A model generated the notes under the pieces. It ran no database searches. It was given only the letters and a program-made list of their open reading frames with translations, and was not told the origin of the DNA. A stretch of 64,000 nucleotides of DNA from assembly GCA_000504425.1 (NCBI GenBank), contig KI632513.1, positions 1,772,857 to 1,836,856 of the forward strand, in the 5' to 3' direction. The DNA comes from Rhodopseudomonas palustris JSC-3b. GTDB lineage: Bacteria; Pseudomonadota; Alphaproteobacteria; Rhizobiales; Xanthobacteraceae. Positions 37,244 through 46,407 of the stretch are shown here, one piece after another. The translations under genes were made by a program, and so were the position numbers. Each line of letters opens with the position of its first letter. Within the stretch, counting starts at the first letter, position 1.

Positions 37244-38506
37244 ACTGCTGTCCGGTTCGGCCTCAACATAGACTGAAGCTCAACTGTCGCTGATCTTCGA
37301 TTGTCGGCGGCGGTTCGAGCAAGGCGTCGATCGAGCGTCTGTGCATGAGGTTGGTACGGACAAGGCGAGTGAAGGCGAGCAGGCTGTCGACAGCGCTCTG
37401 TGTCGCGTAAGCGAGGCGCAGCAGCAGGAAAGCGATCAGGGCCACGGCGATTTGGATGCGCACGGCGTTTTCGGATGTGCCGAGGAAGTGTTTGATCTTC
37501 AATGTCTGTTTGATCCAGCGGAAGAACAGCTCGACCTGCCAGCGGCGTTTGTAGAGGGCTGCGATCTCGGCGGCAGGCGCATCGATGTCGTTGCTGATGA
37601 TGCGCAGGATCTTGCCGCTGTCGATCCGCACGCGGATCTCGCGGACCGGCTCTTGAAACGGATTGCGGCGGCTTGCCGCGAGGCGAGCGGGCAGATGGCC
37701 GATGCGGTCGGAGAGGATTGCGGCGTCCTCAACCGGGTTGGTCTTCACGACGCTCAGCTTTGTGTTGGACTTGAGCCGCGTGACGATACGACACCCCTTG
37801 GCGTCGAGTTCGGCCCACCAAGCGTAATTGTAGTAGCCCAGATCGAACACGTAGGTTGCGCCGGCAGCGATCGGCAGCGTCTTGGCGACAGTGATGTCGT
37901 TCACTCGGGCCGGCGTCACGACGGCATCGACGGGGTGCTCGCCGTCGGCATCGTAGACGATGTGCAGCTTGGCGCCGCAAACGCCGTCGGAAAACCGCGC
38001 CCAATCAGCGCTGAGATGGCTCAGTCGCAGCCCGGTCGAATCCACCAGATGCACCGCTTCGCCGACCTTGCGCCGCAGCCCGCGTCCAGCCCGCTGGACC
38101 AGGTCAGAAAACAAGCTGGCGAACACTGCATTCGGCCGCCTCGCATTGGCGTCCGCCAACGTCGAGCGCGACGCGGCACGGGCGCCGAGATGGTAAAGCC
38201 GGTTGGCATGGCTAGCGAGGCCGCCTTCGATCTCGCGTAGGCTCTGCGCTCCGGACAATTGGCCGTACAGCAGCGCGATGAACTGATCATGCGTGGACAA
38301 CCGACGCACCCGTGCATCGGCGCCGTGCTCGGTCACCAACCGGTCAAACACATGCCACGGCACGTGCTTTAACACCGAATGAAATACGCTATTGTGATGC
38401 CGCATGGCGTGGTCTTCTCCCGTGTCCAGAAACGCTGCTAGACGTTCGGGACGCAGAAGAATCAACGCCATGCGCTTTGTCTACAAATACTCAACCGGAC
38501 AGCCGT
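37244..38506 (-). mobile_element. Complete IS4-family insertion sequence (1263 bp)
   Basis: The ends are 14-bp imperfect terminal inverted repeats: ACTGCTGTCCGGTT at the left, and ACGGCTGTCCGGTT when the right end is read inward (one mismatch). An exact 11-bp duplication GGGACGAGCCC flanks it (37233-37243 and 38507-38517), in the size range known for IS4 elements. The single transposase frame is intact. The target is the centre of a family-A repeat palindrome. Confidence 0.95.
37263..38405 (-). CDS. IS4-family DDE transposase
   Basis: The 380-residue transposase has an N-terminal DUF4372-type DNA-binding region (MRHHNSVFHSVLKHVPWHVF) and the DDE domain. The first Asp is in VHLVDSTGL, the second in YVFDLGYYNY, and the Glu is in YKRRWQVELFFRWIKQ, matching the Y-x2-R-x3-E-x6-K signature of IS4. 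ATG 38405 gives the family start; an ATG at 38471 would add 22 residues that begin 35 bp inside the right end. The frame is intact. Confidence 0.93.
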   Translation of the reverse strand: MRHHNSVFHSVLKHVPWHVFDRLVTEHGADARVRRLSTHDQFIALLYGQLSGAQSLREIEGGLASHANRLYHLGARAASRSTLADANARRPNAVFASLFSDLVQRAGRGLRRKVGEAVHLVDSTGLRLSHLSADWARFSDGVCGAKLHIVYDADGEHPVDAVVTPARVNDITVAKTLPIAAGATYVFDLGYYNYAWWAELDAKGCRIVTRLKSNTKLSVVKTNPVEDAAILSDRIGHLPARLAASRRNPFQEPVREIRVRIDSGKILRIISNDIDAPAAEIAALYKRRWQVELFFRWIKQTLKIKHFLGTSENAVRIQIAVALIAFLLLRLAYATQSAVDSLLAFTRLVRTNLMHRRSIDALLEPPPTIEDQRQLSFSLC

Positions 38507-38549
38507 GGGACGAGCCCGGCCATGACACGTGGATCGGTGTGGTGCGAAA

Positions 38550-39029
38550 TCAGTGATCGAGTTCGCCGACCCGCGTCGACTGATAAAGCTCGTAGCCGAT
38601 CTTGTTGGCCAGCTCGATTTCGGTTTCGAGGAAGTCGATGTGATGTTCCTCGTCCTTCATCAGCTTCTCGAACAGATCGCGTGACACATAGTCCTTGACG
38701 CTATGACAATAGGTGGCCGCTTCCTGATAGAGCGCGCGCGCCCCAAGCTCGGCCTGCAGATCGGCTTCCAGCACTTCGCGGACATTTTGGCCGATATGCA
38801 GCGGATCGAGCACCTGCATGTTCGGATGGCCTTCCAGGAAGATGATGCGATCGGTCAACAGGTCGGCGTGTTCCATCTCCTCAATGGATTCCTTGCGCCA
38901 GACCTTGGCCATGTCCTTCAGTCCCCAATTCGCGAGCAACCGGTAGTGCAGCCAATACTGGCTGATCGCAGTCAATTCGCTGCGCAGTCCCTTGTTGAGA
39001 TACTCGATGACCTTCGCGTCGCCTTTCAT
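38550..39029 (-). CDS. bfr: Bacterioferritin
   Basis: This is a 24-mer iron-storage protein with heme at subunit interfaces. The 159-residue length is standard. The diiron ferroxidase ligands are all present: Glu18, Glu51, His54, Glu94, Glu127 and His130. Met52 is the heme ligand. The start is ATG. It lies 150 bp downstream of bfd in the same direction, so iron storage and release are encoded together. The IS4-family element inserted just 44 bp beyond its stop does not damage it. Confidence 0.97.
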   Translation of the reverse strand: MKGDAKVIEYLNKGLRSELTAISQYWLHYRLLANWGLKDMAKVWRKESIEEMEHADLLTDRIIFLEGHPNMQVLDPLHIGQNVREVLEADLQAELGARALYQEAATYCHSVKDYVSRDLFEKLMKDEEHHIDFLETEIELANKIGYELYQSTRVGELDH

Positions 39030-39178
39030 GTCGCCTTCTCCACTTGGCCGCGCGGTTCGGCGCGGCTCTCTCCACCTCCCCTTAGGTTAGGTGGGGAACA
39101 GGGCATCGACAACAAGGAATACGAAGCGATTGCATATTGGCCGCAGGCCCCAAGTTCCAGCGCCATGCGGCGGCGTGA

Positions 39179-39436
39179 TCAGGCCGCGGCCTCGGCCAAG
39201 TCAAAGTCGAGCGCGGCGGCGCGCCGTTCCAGGCCGTCCCCGGCTGCGGCGATGGCAGCATCGGCCGGCCCCATGGTCTCGTTCATGATGCGCTTGATGG
39301 TGCGCGCACAGCGCCCGCATTGCCGGCTACAGCCCAGGCAGCCATAGACGTCGCTGGTGGTGAGAGGGTCCTCGGCGGTTTGGACCACGCTGCGGACGTC
39401 GTGGTCGGTCAGGACATTGCATGAGCACACAATCAT
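39179..39436 (-). CDS. bfd: Bacterioferritin-associated [2Fe-2S] ferredoxin Bfd
   Basis: Bfd passes electrons to bacterioferritin to release stored iron as Fe(II). The 85-residue protein has Cys4 and Cys6 (CSC) and Cys40/Cys43 (CGRC) in the Bfd [2Fe-2S] arrangement, plus an extra CLGC pair at 33-36. The C-terminal extension after residue 55 is Ala-rich and longer than in E. coli Bfd. The ATG at 39436 was chosen over a 64-residue extension lacking family content. A Fur-like box lies about 60 bp upstream. Confidence 0.92.
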   Translation of the reverse strand: MIVCSCNVLTDHDVRSVVQTAEDPLTTSDVYGCLGCSRQCGRCARTIKRIMNETMGPADAAIAAAGDGLERRAAALDFDLAEAAA

Positions 39437-39929
39437 GAAGAGCTGTCTTCCCCATTCTTGCGCCGGCTGCACCGGCGGCCCCACATTATTGCCATTGATA
39501 ATGATACCGATACGCAACAAAACCATGCAGCGCAAAGGATGAAGCGGTAATCTGAAGCTATTCCAAAACGCCGCCGGTATCTTGATCTCGCTCAAACTCG
39601 CGACTTGATCGCAACAACCCGGTGCCACTCACGGCGGCATGGCGCGATCGGGCGCGATGATCGTCCCAACCAGGTCCCCCCTCTCACCCGGGTGCCGTCC
39701 ACGGGCCGGCTGCGGGGGCAGCGTTCTCGGTCTGCTGGGGCCAAAACGGCAGCGGCTCAAACGGAACGAGCCCCGCCTTCCTTCGGCAAACGGGCGCCCG
39801 GCGCGCTCCTTGGTCGCCCCACATGCGGCAACGGCATTCATTCACCGTTCAACTGTTCCGTGCTGAAATCGCGGCCATGAGGTGCCGGGGTGCAAGCTCG
39901 CAGGCATTTCGAGCCAGGAGTGTTCAGCC
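39437..39929. other. Divergent region upstream of bfd
   Basis: Nearly 500 bp with no gene supported on either strand. The bfd-proximal 110 bases are AT-rich and include a Fur-like sequence and the likely bfd promoter. The remainder is GC-rich with no recognised RNA or repeat. The far end provides the AGGAG for the secreted-protein gene starting at 39930. Confidence 0.4.
39497..39515. promoter_or_regulatory. Candidate Fur-type iron box upstream of bfd
   Basis: GATAATGATACCGATACGC matches the first ten bases of the classical 19-bp Fur box and only part of the rest. It is 61 bp upstream of bfd, whose homologues are iron-repressed. In Rhizobiales Irr and RirA can replace Fur, so the regulator is uncertain. 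Confidence 0.4.
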
Positions 39930-40226
39930 GTGAACAAGACGATTTTGGCCGTGACGGCCGCAGCCACCCTCGCCGTGACCGCGCTGGCGGCGCCGGCGCC
40001 GGCACAAGCCCATGACGGTTTTGGCGTCGGGCTGGCCGCAGGGATGCTCGGCGGTGCGCTGGTCGGCGGCGCCTTCGCCGGCCCCGGCTATTATTACGGG
40101 CCGAGCTACTATTACGGACCGAGCTATGTGGTGTCCCCGGGCTATTACAGCGACTGCTATTGGCAGCGGCAGCGGTTCTGGGACGGCTATGGCTGGCGGA
40201 TTCGCAATGTGCGGGTCTGCGGCTGA
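39930..40226 (+). CDS. Small secreted glycine-zipper protein (paralogue 1)
   Basis: The 98-residue protein starts at GTG with AGGAG nine bases upstream. A signal peptide ends near PAQAHDG. A glycine-zipper-like stretch (GLAAGMLGGALVGGAFAG), a Tyr-rich segment (PSYYYGPSYVV), and the tail WQRQRFWDGYGWRIRNVRVC follow. The tail, with Cys residues at both ends, is shared with the next gene (RERFWDDYRGVWRTRRVEVC). Function is unknown; probably periplasmic or outer-membrane-associated. Confidence 0.8.
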   Translation: MNKTILAVTAAATLAVTALAAPAPAQAHDGFGVGLAAGMLGGALVGGAFAGPGYYYGPSYYYGPSYVVSPGYYSDCYWQRQRFWDGYGWRIRNVRVCG

Positions 40227-40435
40227 CGCCCGGACGCAACAGTGCTTCAGTTCCCGCAGCGCAACCGCTTTGCGGTTTGACATCGGCCCGAAAAACACCT
40301 TTTTTGAAAGGCAATGAGCCGACGCTGGTGACGCGAGGTTGACGATCTTCGGATTTGCCCGGAGCCTGTCGAGACCCCACAAGCGTATGACCAACCCGGC
40401 GCCGATTCGCGGCGCCACTCCAGGAGAGCCACTCA

Positions 40436-40723
40436 ATGAAGAAGACAGTTTCCGCTCTACTCGCGGTTGCAACGGTCGCCGGATCGCTGGTGGCCATCGC
40501 TCCGGCCGCCAAGGCCGACGGAGGGCAGATTGCCGCTGGCGTCGCCGGCGGCCTGATCGGCGGCGCGCTGCTCGGCAGCGCCATCGCCAGCAGCCGCCCG
40601 GCCTATGCCGCGCCGGCCCCGGTCTATGTCGAGGAACCGCCGCCGTGCCGCGTGGTGCGCGAGCGTTTTTGGGATGACTATCGCGGCGTCTGGCGTACCC
40701 GCCGCGTCGAGGTTTGCGATTAA
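40436..40723 (+). CDS. Small secreted glycine-zipper protein (paralogue 2)
   Basis: The 95-residue protein starts at ATG with AGGAG seven bases upstream. A signal peptide ends near AAKADGG. Then come a glycine-zipper (GVAGGLIGGALLGSA), a Pro-rich linker, and the C-terminal block CRVVRERFWDDYRGVWRTRR ending EVCD, matching the neighbour at 39930-40226. A good terminator follows. Function is unknown. Confidence 0.83.
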   Translation: MKKTVSALLAVATVAGSLVAIAPAAKADGGQIAAGVAGGLIGGALLGSAIASSRPAYAAPAPVYVEEPPPCRVVRERFWDDYRGVWRTRRVEVCD

Positions 40724-40776
40724 TCGAGCAGCGCCGGCTGTTTGAGCCGCGCGGTTTGTTGCAGTGGTCTACCTGG

Positions 40777-40815
40777 AGCCGGGTCGCGCAAGCGGCCCGG
40801 CTTTTGGTTTTGTGG
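40777..40815 (+). terminator. Rho-independent terminator after paralogue 2
   Basis: AGCCGGGTCGC pairs with GCGGCCCGGCT (one T-G wobble) around GCAA, followed by TTTGGTTTTG. Confidence 0.8.
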
Positions 40816-40871
40816 GCTTTTGGTTTTCTGGCTCGGCTTGCAGGCTCGGCGGGCTTGTCTGGTAGCGCGCG

Positions 40872-42113
40872 TCAGCGCGCGCTCTGCAGCGCCTGCAGCA
40901 CTGAAACGCTCGGCCAGCAATCGACCTTCAGCCCGGCCGCCTTCTGATAGGCGCCGAGCGCGGCGCGGGTCTGCATCCCGGCCTTGCCGTCGAGCTTGTC
41001 AGCATAGAGCCCAAGCCGCGTCAGATGACGCTGCATAGCCTCGACATCCTTGCTGCGCAGCTGCGTGGTCGCGGCCCAGGGCGTCGCGAACGGCTGCGGA
41101 TCGCGAATCCGGTCGGCGACATGGCCGACGAACAGCACGTAGAGATCGGAGAAATTGTATTCCTTGATCACGAAGTAATTCTTGGTGGTCAGGAATGACG
41201 GGCCATAGATGCCCTCCGGCTGCAGCAGCGAGGCCGGCTGCGCCTGCTCGGCGGCGCTGAGCCGTTGGCCGCGCACCGGCACAAAACCCTGGCGCAACCA
41301 TTCGCCGATCGGACGGCTCACTTCCGGCACGCCGAGCGTGCAATCGACATTGGCCGGCGCGCGCACCTCATAGGCCCAGCGCATCCCGCTCTGCCAGCCC
41401 TTGTTGGCGAGCTGCTGCGCCGCCGAGGCCAAGGCGTCGGGCACCGAATGCCAGATGTCGATCCGGCCATCGCCGTCGAAATCAACGCCGTGCTTATAGA
41501 ATTCCGAGGGCAGAAACTGCGTCAGCCCGGTGGCGCCGGCCCAGGACGAGCGCAGATCGCCGCGCGCCGCGTGGCCCTGCTGCACGATCTTCATCGCCTC
41601 GATGAATTCGACTTGGTACTGCTCCTTGCGCCGGCCGACATAGGCCTGGGTCGCCAGCACCCGCATCAGATCATAAGGCAGCCGGTAGCGGCCGAAATCG
41701 GTCTCGCGGCCCCAGATCGCCAGCACCACCGTGGCCGGCACGCCGAATTGCCGCTCGATCCGGTCGAGCGTAGCGCGGTGCTGCTGCAACAGCCGCTGGC
41801 CATAGGACGCCAGCCGGCTGATGGTGGTTTCCTTGAGATAGTCGGCCGGAACCTGCACGAACTCGGCCTGCGATGGCGCGCCGGTTTTCGGCCGCCCCGG
41901 CAGAATGAGGTCAGGCAGCTTGTAGTCGGGCTCAAGCCCGGCAGTGATCGCCTCAAAAGTGGCGCGCGAAATGCCGGCGTCGCGTGCCTGCGGCCACATC
42001 GAAGCGAGGAAGCCGTTGAAGCCGGCATCGGCTGCCGCGGCGGTGCGCGGCCATTGGCCGAGCACCACACACAGCAGCAGCGTAACAATGACGATGTGGA
42101 TGCGACGTGTCAT
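40872..42113 (-). CDS. Lytic murein transglycosylase (MltB/SLT family) with peptidoglycan-binding domain
   Basis: This exported 413-residue enzyme cleaves glycan strands, forming 1,6-anhydroMurNAc ends. A signal peptide lies at about 1-27 (ending TAAAA). The MltB-type catalytic domain has AIWGRETDFGRYR containing the catalytic Glu, SWAGATGLTQFLPSEF, and VDFDGDGRIDIWHS. A C-terminal peptidoglycan_binding_1 domain (MQRHLTRLGLYADKLDGKAG) follows. ATG 42113 starts the signal peptide; the longer frame to 42173 does not look real. It overlaps nothing; the UPF0114 gene lies upstream. Confidence 0.93.
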   Translation of the reverse strand: MTRRIHIVIVTLLLCVVLGQWPRTAAAADAGFNGFLASMWPQARDAGISRATFEAITAGLEPDYKLPDLILPGRPKTGAPSQAEFVQVPADYLKETTISRLASYGQRLLQQHRATLDRIERQFGVPATVVLAIWGRETDFGRYRLPYDLMRVLATQAYVGRRKEQYQVEFIEAMKIVQQGHAARGDLRSSWAGATGLTQFLPSEFYKHGVDFDGDGRIDIWHSVPDALASAAQQLANKGWQSGMRWAYEVRAPANVDCTLGVPEVSRPIGEWLRQGFVPVRGQRLSAAEQAQPASLLQPEGIYGPSFLTTKNYFVIKEYNFSDLYVLFVGHVADRIRDPQPFATPWAATTQLRSKDVEAMQRHLTRLGLYADKLDGKAGMQTRAALGAYQKAAGLKVDCWPSVSVLQALQSAR

Positions 42114-42169
42114 CACCAGCCAGGGTGCCAGAAGCGTTGGTCGCAAATTAGCACCCTGGCCGCATTGCC

Positions 42170-42757
42170 TCAATGATGGCCGCCGCTGTCGCGCGCGACC
42201 GCGTCATTGGACAGCTTGTCGACATAGGCGATGCCGATCGCCGACAAGATGAACACGGTATGGATGATGGTCTGCCACATCACGCCTTCGGCGGTGTAGT
42301 TCGAGGTGCGGCCCGGCGCGCCAAGGCCGCCGGCTTCGATGAAGGTGCGCAAGAGATGGATCGAGGAGATGCCGATGATCGCCATCGCCAGCTTGATCTT
42401 CAGCACGCTGGCATTGACGTGGCCGAGCCATTCCGGCTCGTCCGGATGACCTTGCAGATTGAGCCGTGACACAAAGGTCTCGTAGCCGCCGACGATCACC
42501 ATCACCAACAGGTTGGAGATCATCACCACGTCGATCAGGCCGAGCACCACCAGCATGATCTGCTGCTCGCTGAAGTCGAACGAATGCGCGATCAGGTGCC
42601 ACAGCTCCTTGAGGAACAGCACCACATAGACGGCTTGTGCAACAATCAAACCGACATAGAGCGGCAATTGCAGCCAGCGGGAACCGAAGATCAGCACCGG
42701 GATCGGCCGCATCGGCAGCCTCTTCGGGGGCAATGGCGTTTCGGGAGTCGTGGACAT
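42170..42757 (-). CDS. UPF0114 (YqhA-type) integral membrane protein
   Basis: The 195-residue protein has three or four membrane helices: [16 protein letters not shown] near 25-45, [20 protein letters not shown] near 70-95, [20 protein letters not shown] near 118-138, and [19 protein letters not shown] near the C-terminus. These match the YqhA/TIGR00645 family, whose function is unknown. Start ATG 42757; the longer frame runs into a family-A repeat. It is 56 bp upstream of the lytic transglycosylase and may be co-transcribed. Confidence 0.85.
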   Translation of the reverse strand: MSTTPETPLPPKRLPMRPIPVLIFGSRWLQLPLYVGLIVAQAVYVVLFLKELWHLIAHSFDFSEQQIMLVVLGLIDVVMISNLLVMVIVGGYETFVSRLNLQGHPDEPEWLGHVNASVLKIKLAMAIIGISSIHLLRTFIEAGGLGAPGRTSNYTAEGVMWQTIIHTVFILSAIGIAYVDKLSNDAVARDSGGHH

Positions 42758-42811
42758 GATCAGTCTCTCGCAAATCGGAATTGCATAAGTAGTGACAAGC
42801 AAACGCGGGCT

Positions 42812-42934
42812 TATACCAACGGCGATTGATACCAACCAATACGCGCGTCATGGCCGGACGTTGCTCCGGCCATCCACGTCTTTGATCAGGCAGCGTCAAA
42901 GACGTGGATGCCGCGACAAGCGCGGGCATCACGG
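42812..42934 (+). repeat. Dispersed palindromic repeat, family A, copy 2
   Basis: It starts with the leader ATACCAACGGCGATTGATAC shared with copy 1, then TGGCCGGACGTTGCTCCGGCCA, CCACGTCTTT...AAAGACGTGG, and GCCGCGACAAGCGCGGGC hairpins. It sits in the 273-bp gap between the UPF0114 gene and trans-aconitate methyltransferase. Confidence 0.87.
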
Positions 42935-43030
42935 TCATTGGTGGGATCATCCAATGGTCTTATAGCTGATCGTAGCGGGCACGATCATGGCGCACTTACG
43001 CGGCAACTGGCCGCAGTCGGCACAACAAAA

Positions 43031-43801
43031 CTAGCGGGTGGCGACGATGAACAGCCGCGGGAAGCGCAGCAGCACCTTGCCATCGGCCTGCGGCAGATAG
43101 GCGGCCGCAATCCGCGCGGTATAGGCAGCGATGAAGGCCTTGCGCTCGGGTAGATCGAGCGGATCGATGAACGGCCGCAGCCCGGTGCCCTTCAGCCACT
43201 CGACAATCTCGATCGCGCTGTCGAGCGGATGGTTATAGATGGTGTGCCAAATCTCCAGCCGGCTACACAGCGGCTTCAGCGCGTCATAATAGACGCTCGG
43301 CTTCGGCAACTGGTCGCGTGCTTCCGCGGCCTTGGCCAATTGCTCGCGCCACGGCTCCTGTTGCGCCACTTCGCGCATCAGGACATGCGACGGTTCGTCA
43401 AGATTGTCCGGCATCTGCACCGCCAGCACGCCGCCCGGCCCGAGCGCGCCCAGCAGCCGCTGCATGTGCTTGAGATGGTTCGGCACCCAATTGAGCACCG
43501 CATTGGCGAAGATCACTTCGGTGCCGACCGGCGCCACCCAATGGGCGATATTGGCTTCGATAAAGTTGTGTCCGGGCAGCCGCTCGCGGGCTTGGCGCAG
43601 CATGTCGGCCGAGGTGTCGACGCCGGTGACCCTGGCCTGCGGCCAACGCTTCACCAGAAGCTCGGTGGAGTTGCCGGGCCCGCAGCCGATGTCAGCGACC
43701 CGGCGCGGATCATCGAGCCGGATCTGCGCCAGCAGATCGCGCGCCGGACGCGTACGCTCGTCCTCGAACCTCAGATACTGCTCGGCACTCCAGTCAGCCA
43801 T
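43031..43801 (-). CDS. tam: Trans-aconitate 2-methyltransferase
   Basis: This cytoplasmic SAM-dependent enzyme methylates trans-aconitate, thought to detoxify this aconitase inhibitor. The 256-residue protein starts with [20 protein letters not shown], followed by the SAM motif [23 protein letters not shown], and [12 protein letters not shown], all typical of Tam. The start is ATG. It is a single gene between a repeat and a 325-bp gap. Confidence 0.9.
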   Translation of the reverse strand: MADWSAEQYLRFEDERTRPARDLLAQIRLDDPRRVADIGCGPGNSTELLVKRWPQARVTGVDTSADMLRQARERLPGHNFIEANIAHWVAPVGTEVIFANAVLNWVPNHLKHMQRLLGALGPGGVLAVQMPDNLDEPSHVLMREVAQQEPWREQLAKAAEARDQLPKPSVYYDALKPLCSRLEIWHTIYNHPLDSAIEIVEWLKGTGLRPFIDPLDLPERKAFIAAYTARIAAAYLPQADGKVLLRFPRLFIVATR

Positions 43802-44126
43802 TCTCGATACTGTCCTTACCTCCGCGGGATGCAGCGCTGGAAAGCTATTGATCCCCCTGCATAATGCAATATCCCGCGATGATCACCGAATCGTTGCCGA
43901 GCGCGCGATTGCGATGATCAAGCGAACCAGAGGGGACGTGACGGCCGTAGCGGCGTTGCACATGACGGCAACGATGGCGGATCGGCGCAGCGCGCCGCGC
44001 GCATCTTGCGATCGCGGCGCAGTTCGCAAGCAAGCCGCAGCAAGCGGCCTCGGAACAGCGTTTTGAAGCCGCAATCCGGTCTGCGATCCGGTCTGGCGTC
44101 GAGGCGCCAGACCGGAGCAAGCCGTG
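43802..44126. other. Intergenic region between tam and ettA
   Basis: No gene is supported. At 44088-44115 a perfect 11-bp stem (CCGGTCTGGCG and CGCCAGACCGG) lies 12 bp beyond the ettA stop and may help end the ettA transcript, although no T-run follows. The promoter of tam should lie in the first 100 bases; the ATGCAATATCC near 43864 is a possible -10 region. Confidence 0.4.
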
Positions 44127-45776
44127 TTACCGGGTCAGCTTCTTGTACTTGGCGCGGTGCGGGATGATGGCGTCCTGGCCGAGCCGGCGCATCTTGTCCT
44201 TCTCGTAGTCCTGGAAGTTACCCTCGAACCACTCGACATGGCTGTCGTCTTCGAACGCCAGAATGTGGGTGGCGATACGGTCGAGGAACCAGCGGTCGTG
44301 GCTGATGATCACGGCGCAGCCGGCGAAATCCTCGAGCGCTTCTTCCAGCGCGCGCAGCGTATCGACGTCGAGATCGTTGGTCGGTTCGTCGAGCAGCAGC
44401 ACGTTGGCGCCGGACTTCAGCATTTTGGCGAGATGCACGCGGTTGCGCTCACCGCCCGACAGTGAGCCGACCTTCTTCTGCTGGTCGCCGCCCTTGAAGT
44501 TGAAAGCGGAGCAATAGCCGCGCGAATTCACTTCCTTCTTGCCGAGCAGGATCAGCTCGTTGCCGCCGGAGATTTCCTCCCACACCGTCTTCTTGGCGTC
44601 GAGTGCGTCACGCGACTGGTCGACATAGCCAAGACGCACCGTCTCGCCGATGGTGATGGTGCCGGAATCCGGCTTCTCCTGCCCGGTGATCATCCGGAAC
44701 AGCGTGGTCTTGCCGGCGCCGTTCGGGCCGATCACACCGACGATGCCGCCAGGCGGCAGCTTGAAGGTCAGATTGTCGATCAGCAACCGATCGCCAAAAC
44801 CCTTGGTCAGGCCATCGAAGTCGACGACATTGGCGCCAAGCCGCTCCGCCACCGGAATGATGATCTGAGCGGTCTGGGTCTGCTTCTCGCTGGCCTTAGC
44901 GAGCAATTCCTCATAGCGCTGGTAGCGCGCCTTGGACTTGGCCTGACGCGCCTTCGGCGAGGCCGCGATCCACTCCTGTTCGCGCGCCAACGTCTTCTGG
45001 TGGGCGGCGTCCTCGCGGCCCTCTTGCTCCAGGCGCTTCTGCTTCTGCACCAGCCAGGACGAGTAGTTGCCCTCATAGGGAATGCCACGGCCGCGGTCGA
45101 GTTCGAGAATCCAGCCGGTGACGTTGTCGAGGAAGTAACGGTCGTGGGTGACGATCAGGATCGCGCCCGGATAGTTACGCAGATGGCTTTCCAGCCACGA
45201 CACCGATTCGGCGTCGAGATGGTTGGTCGGTTCGTCAAGCAGCAACAGATCGGGCTGATCGAGCAACAGCCTGCACAGCGCGACGCGGCGGCGCTCACCG
45301 CCCGACAGCTTGCTGACGTCGGCATCGTCCGGCGGGCAGCGCAGCGCGTCCATCGCCTGATCGACCTTGCTGTCGAGATCCCACAGCCCCGCGGACTCGA
45401 TCTGGTCCTGCAGCTGCGTCATCTCGTCGGCGGTTTCCTCGGAATAGTTCATCGCCAGTTCGTTGTAGCGATCGAGGATGGCCTTCTGCTTGGCGACGCC
45501 GAGCATGACGTTTTCGCGCACGGTGAGCGCCGGATCGAGCTGCGGCTCCTGCTCGAGATAACCAACGCGGGCGCCTTCGGCGACCCAGGCCTCGCCGGTG
45601 TATTCCTTGTCGATCCCGGCCATGATCTTGAGCAGCGTCGACTTGCCGGCGCCGTTGACGCCGAGCACGCCGATCTTGGCGTCCGGATAGAACGACAAGT
45701 GGACGTTATCGAGCACCTTGCGGGTCGGGTAGGCCTTGGTCAGGCCCTGCATGAAATAGACGAACTGGCGAGCCAT
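44127..45776 (-). CDS. ettA: Energy-dependent translational throttle protein EttA (ABC-F)
   Basis: EttA is a soluble ABC-F ATPase that binds the ribosomal E site and gates entry into elongation according to ATP level. The 549-residue protein has two ABC domains: Walker [10 protein letters not shown] (39-47) with LSGGERRR, and GPNGAGKTT with [19 protein letters not shown] and [11 protein letters not shown] follow the signatures. Between them is the inter-domain linker with the [12 protein letters not shown] helix. ATG 45776 gives the family start [12 protein letters not shown]; the longer frame is spurious. Confidence 0.95.
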   Translation of the reverse strand: MARQFVYFMQGLTKAYPTRKVLDNVHLSFYPDAKIGVLGVNGAGKSTLLKIMAGIDKEYTGEAWVAEGARVGYLEQEPQLDPALTVRENVMLGVAKQKAILDRYNELAMNYSEETADEMTQLQDQIESAGLWDLDSKVDQAMDALRCPPDDADVSKLSGGERRRVALCRLLLDQPDLLLLDEPTNHLDAESVSWLESHLRNYPGAILIVTHDRYFLDNVTGWILELDRGRGIPYEGNYSSWLVQKQKRLEQEGREDAAHQKTLAREQEWIAASPKARQAKSKARYQRYEELLAKASEKQTQTAQIIIPVAERLGANVVDFDGLTKGFGDRLLIDNLTFKLPPGGIVGVIGPNGAGKTTLFRMITGQEKPDSGTITIGETVRLGYVDQSRDALDAKKTVWEEISGGNELILLGKKEVNSRGYCSAFNFKGGDQQKKVGSLSGGERNRVHLAKMLKSGANVLLLDEPTNDLDVDTLRALEEALEDFAGCAVIISHDRWFLDRIATHILAFEDDSHVEWFEGNFQDYEKDKMRRLGQDAIIPHRAKYKKLTR

Positions 45777-46018
45777 CGTGATCCTTGAAGATGCGATCCC
45801 TGAGAACCTTGGAATGTGCGGGGGTGTTGGCGCTGATGTAGCGGGGCCGCCTGCAAAGGGCAACCCGGCGCGGGTTTGCCGTTAAGAAATCGTTCAACAT
45901 ATCGGCGTCTCCTTGCCGGTAGGAACGATTCGGAATGCACTTTTATCGAGCCGGCGAAAGCTGTTCGCAGACGTTCGGCATTCCTCGCGCCTTGCGCGCT
46001 GTTTGAGCGGCACTTGCC

Positions 46019-46222
46019 ATGGCCCTCGTCACGCCCACTGCCCCGCCTAACCCGGACTCACATCTGGACGATGACGTGCGCCTGATCGACGAAATCCGGG
46101 ATTTCTGGCGGCAATTTTTCGTGGCGGCGTTCAACCCGTATCGGCCGGAGCGCCACTACATGCGCGGCCCCGGACCGGCATGGCGCGCCAAGCATGGCGG
46201 CAACGCCGAGCCACACGATTAA
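46019..46222 (+). CDS. Small conserved-type protein, function unknown
   Basis: The 67-residue soluble protein has an acidic start (SHLDDDVRLIDEIRDFW) and a basic, aromatic end (FNPYRPERHYMRGPGP). It has no signal peptide or motif. The Shine-Dalgarno is weak. Codon use and a defined end suggest a real gene, but the evidence is limited. It faces the L,D-transpeptidase gene convergently. A near CtrA-type site (TTAA-N7-TTCA) lies at 45882-45896. Confidence 0.55.
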   Translation: MALVTPTAPPNPDSHLDDDVRLIDEIRDFWRQFFVAAFNPYRPERHYMRGPGPAWRAKHGGNAEPHD

Positions 46223-46371
46223 CACCCACGATTAACGCAATTGTCGGGCAGTTGCCTCGCGTGGTTGCCTCGCGCGGCTTCGAGCGCGGACGCCGCTGCC
46301 TCACACATCGCCGCGCAAACGGCGCGACGCCCCTCTCGCCAGGCAAGAGTATCGGCCGGCCAAAATGAAAA

Positions 46372-46400
46372 CTGCGGTTCTGGAGGCCCCAGAACCGCAG
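46372..46400 (-). terminator. Rho-independent terminator of the second L,D-transpeptidase
   Basis: A perfect 12-bp stem (CTGCGGTTCTGG and CCAGAACCGCAG) with a five-base loop. On the minus strand it is followed by TTTTCATTTTGG. It starts 8 bp after the stop of the gene at 46408. Confidence 0.9.
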
Positions 46401-46407
46401 CTCGTTG

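Noticed and set aside
43906-44066. Possible small plus-strand protein between tam and ettA
   Set aside because: It has no Shine-Dalgarno, its composition is unlike coding DNA here, and it overlaps the tam promoter region.
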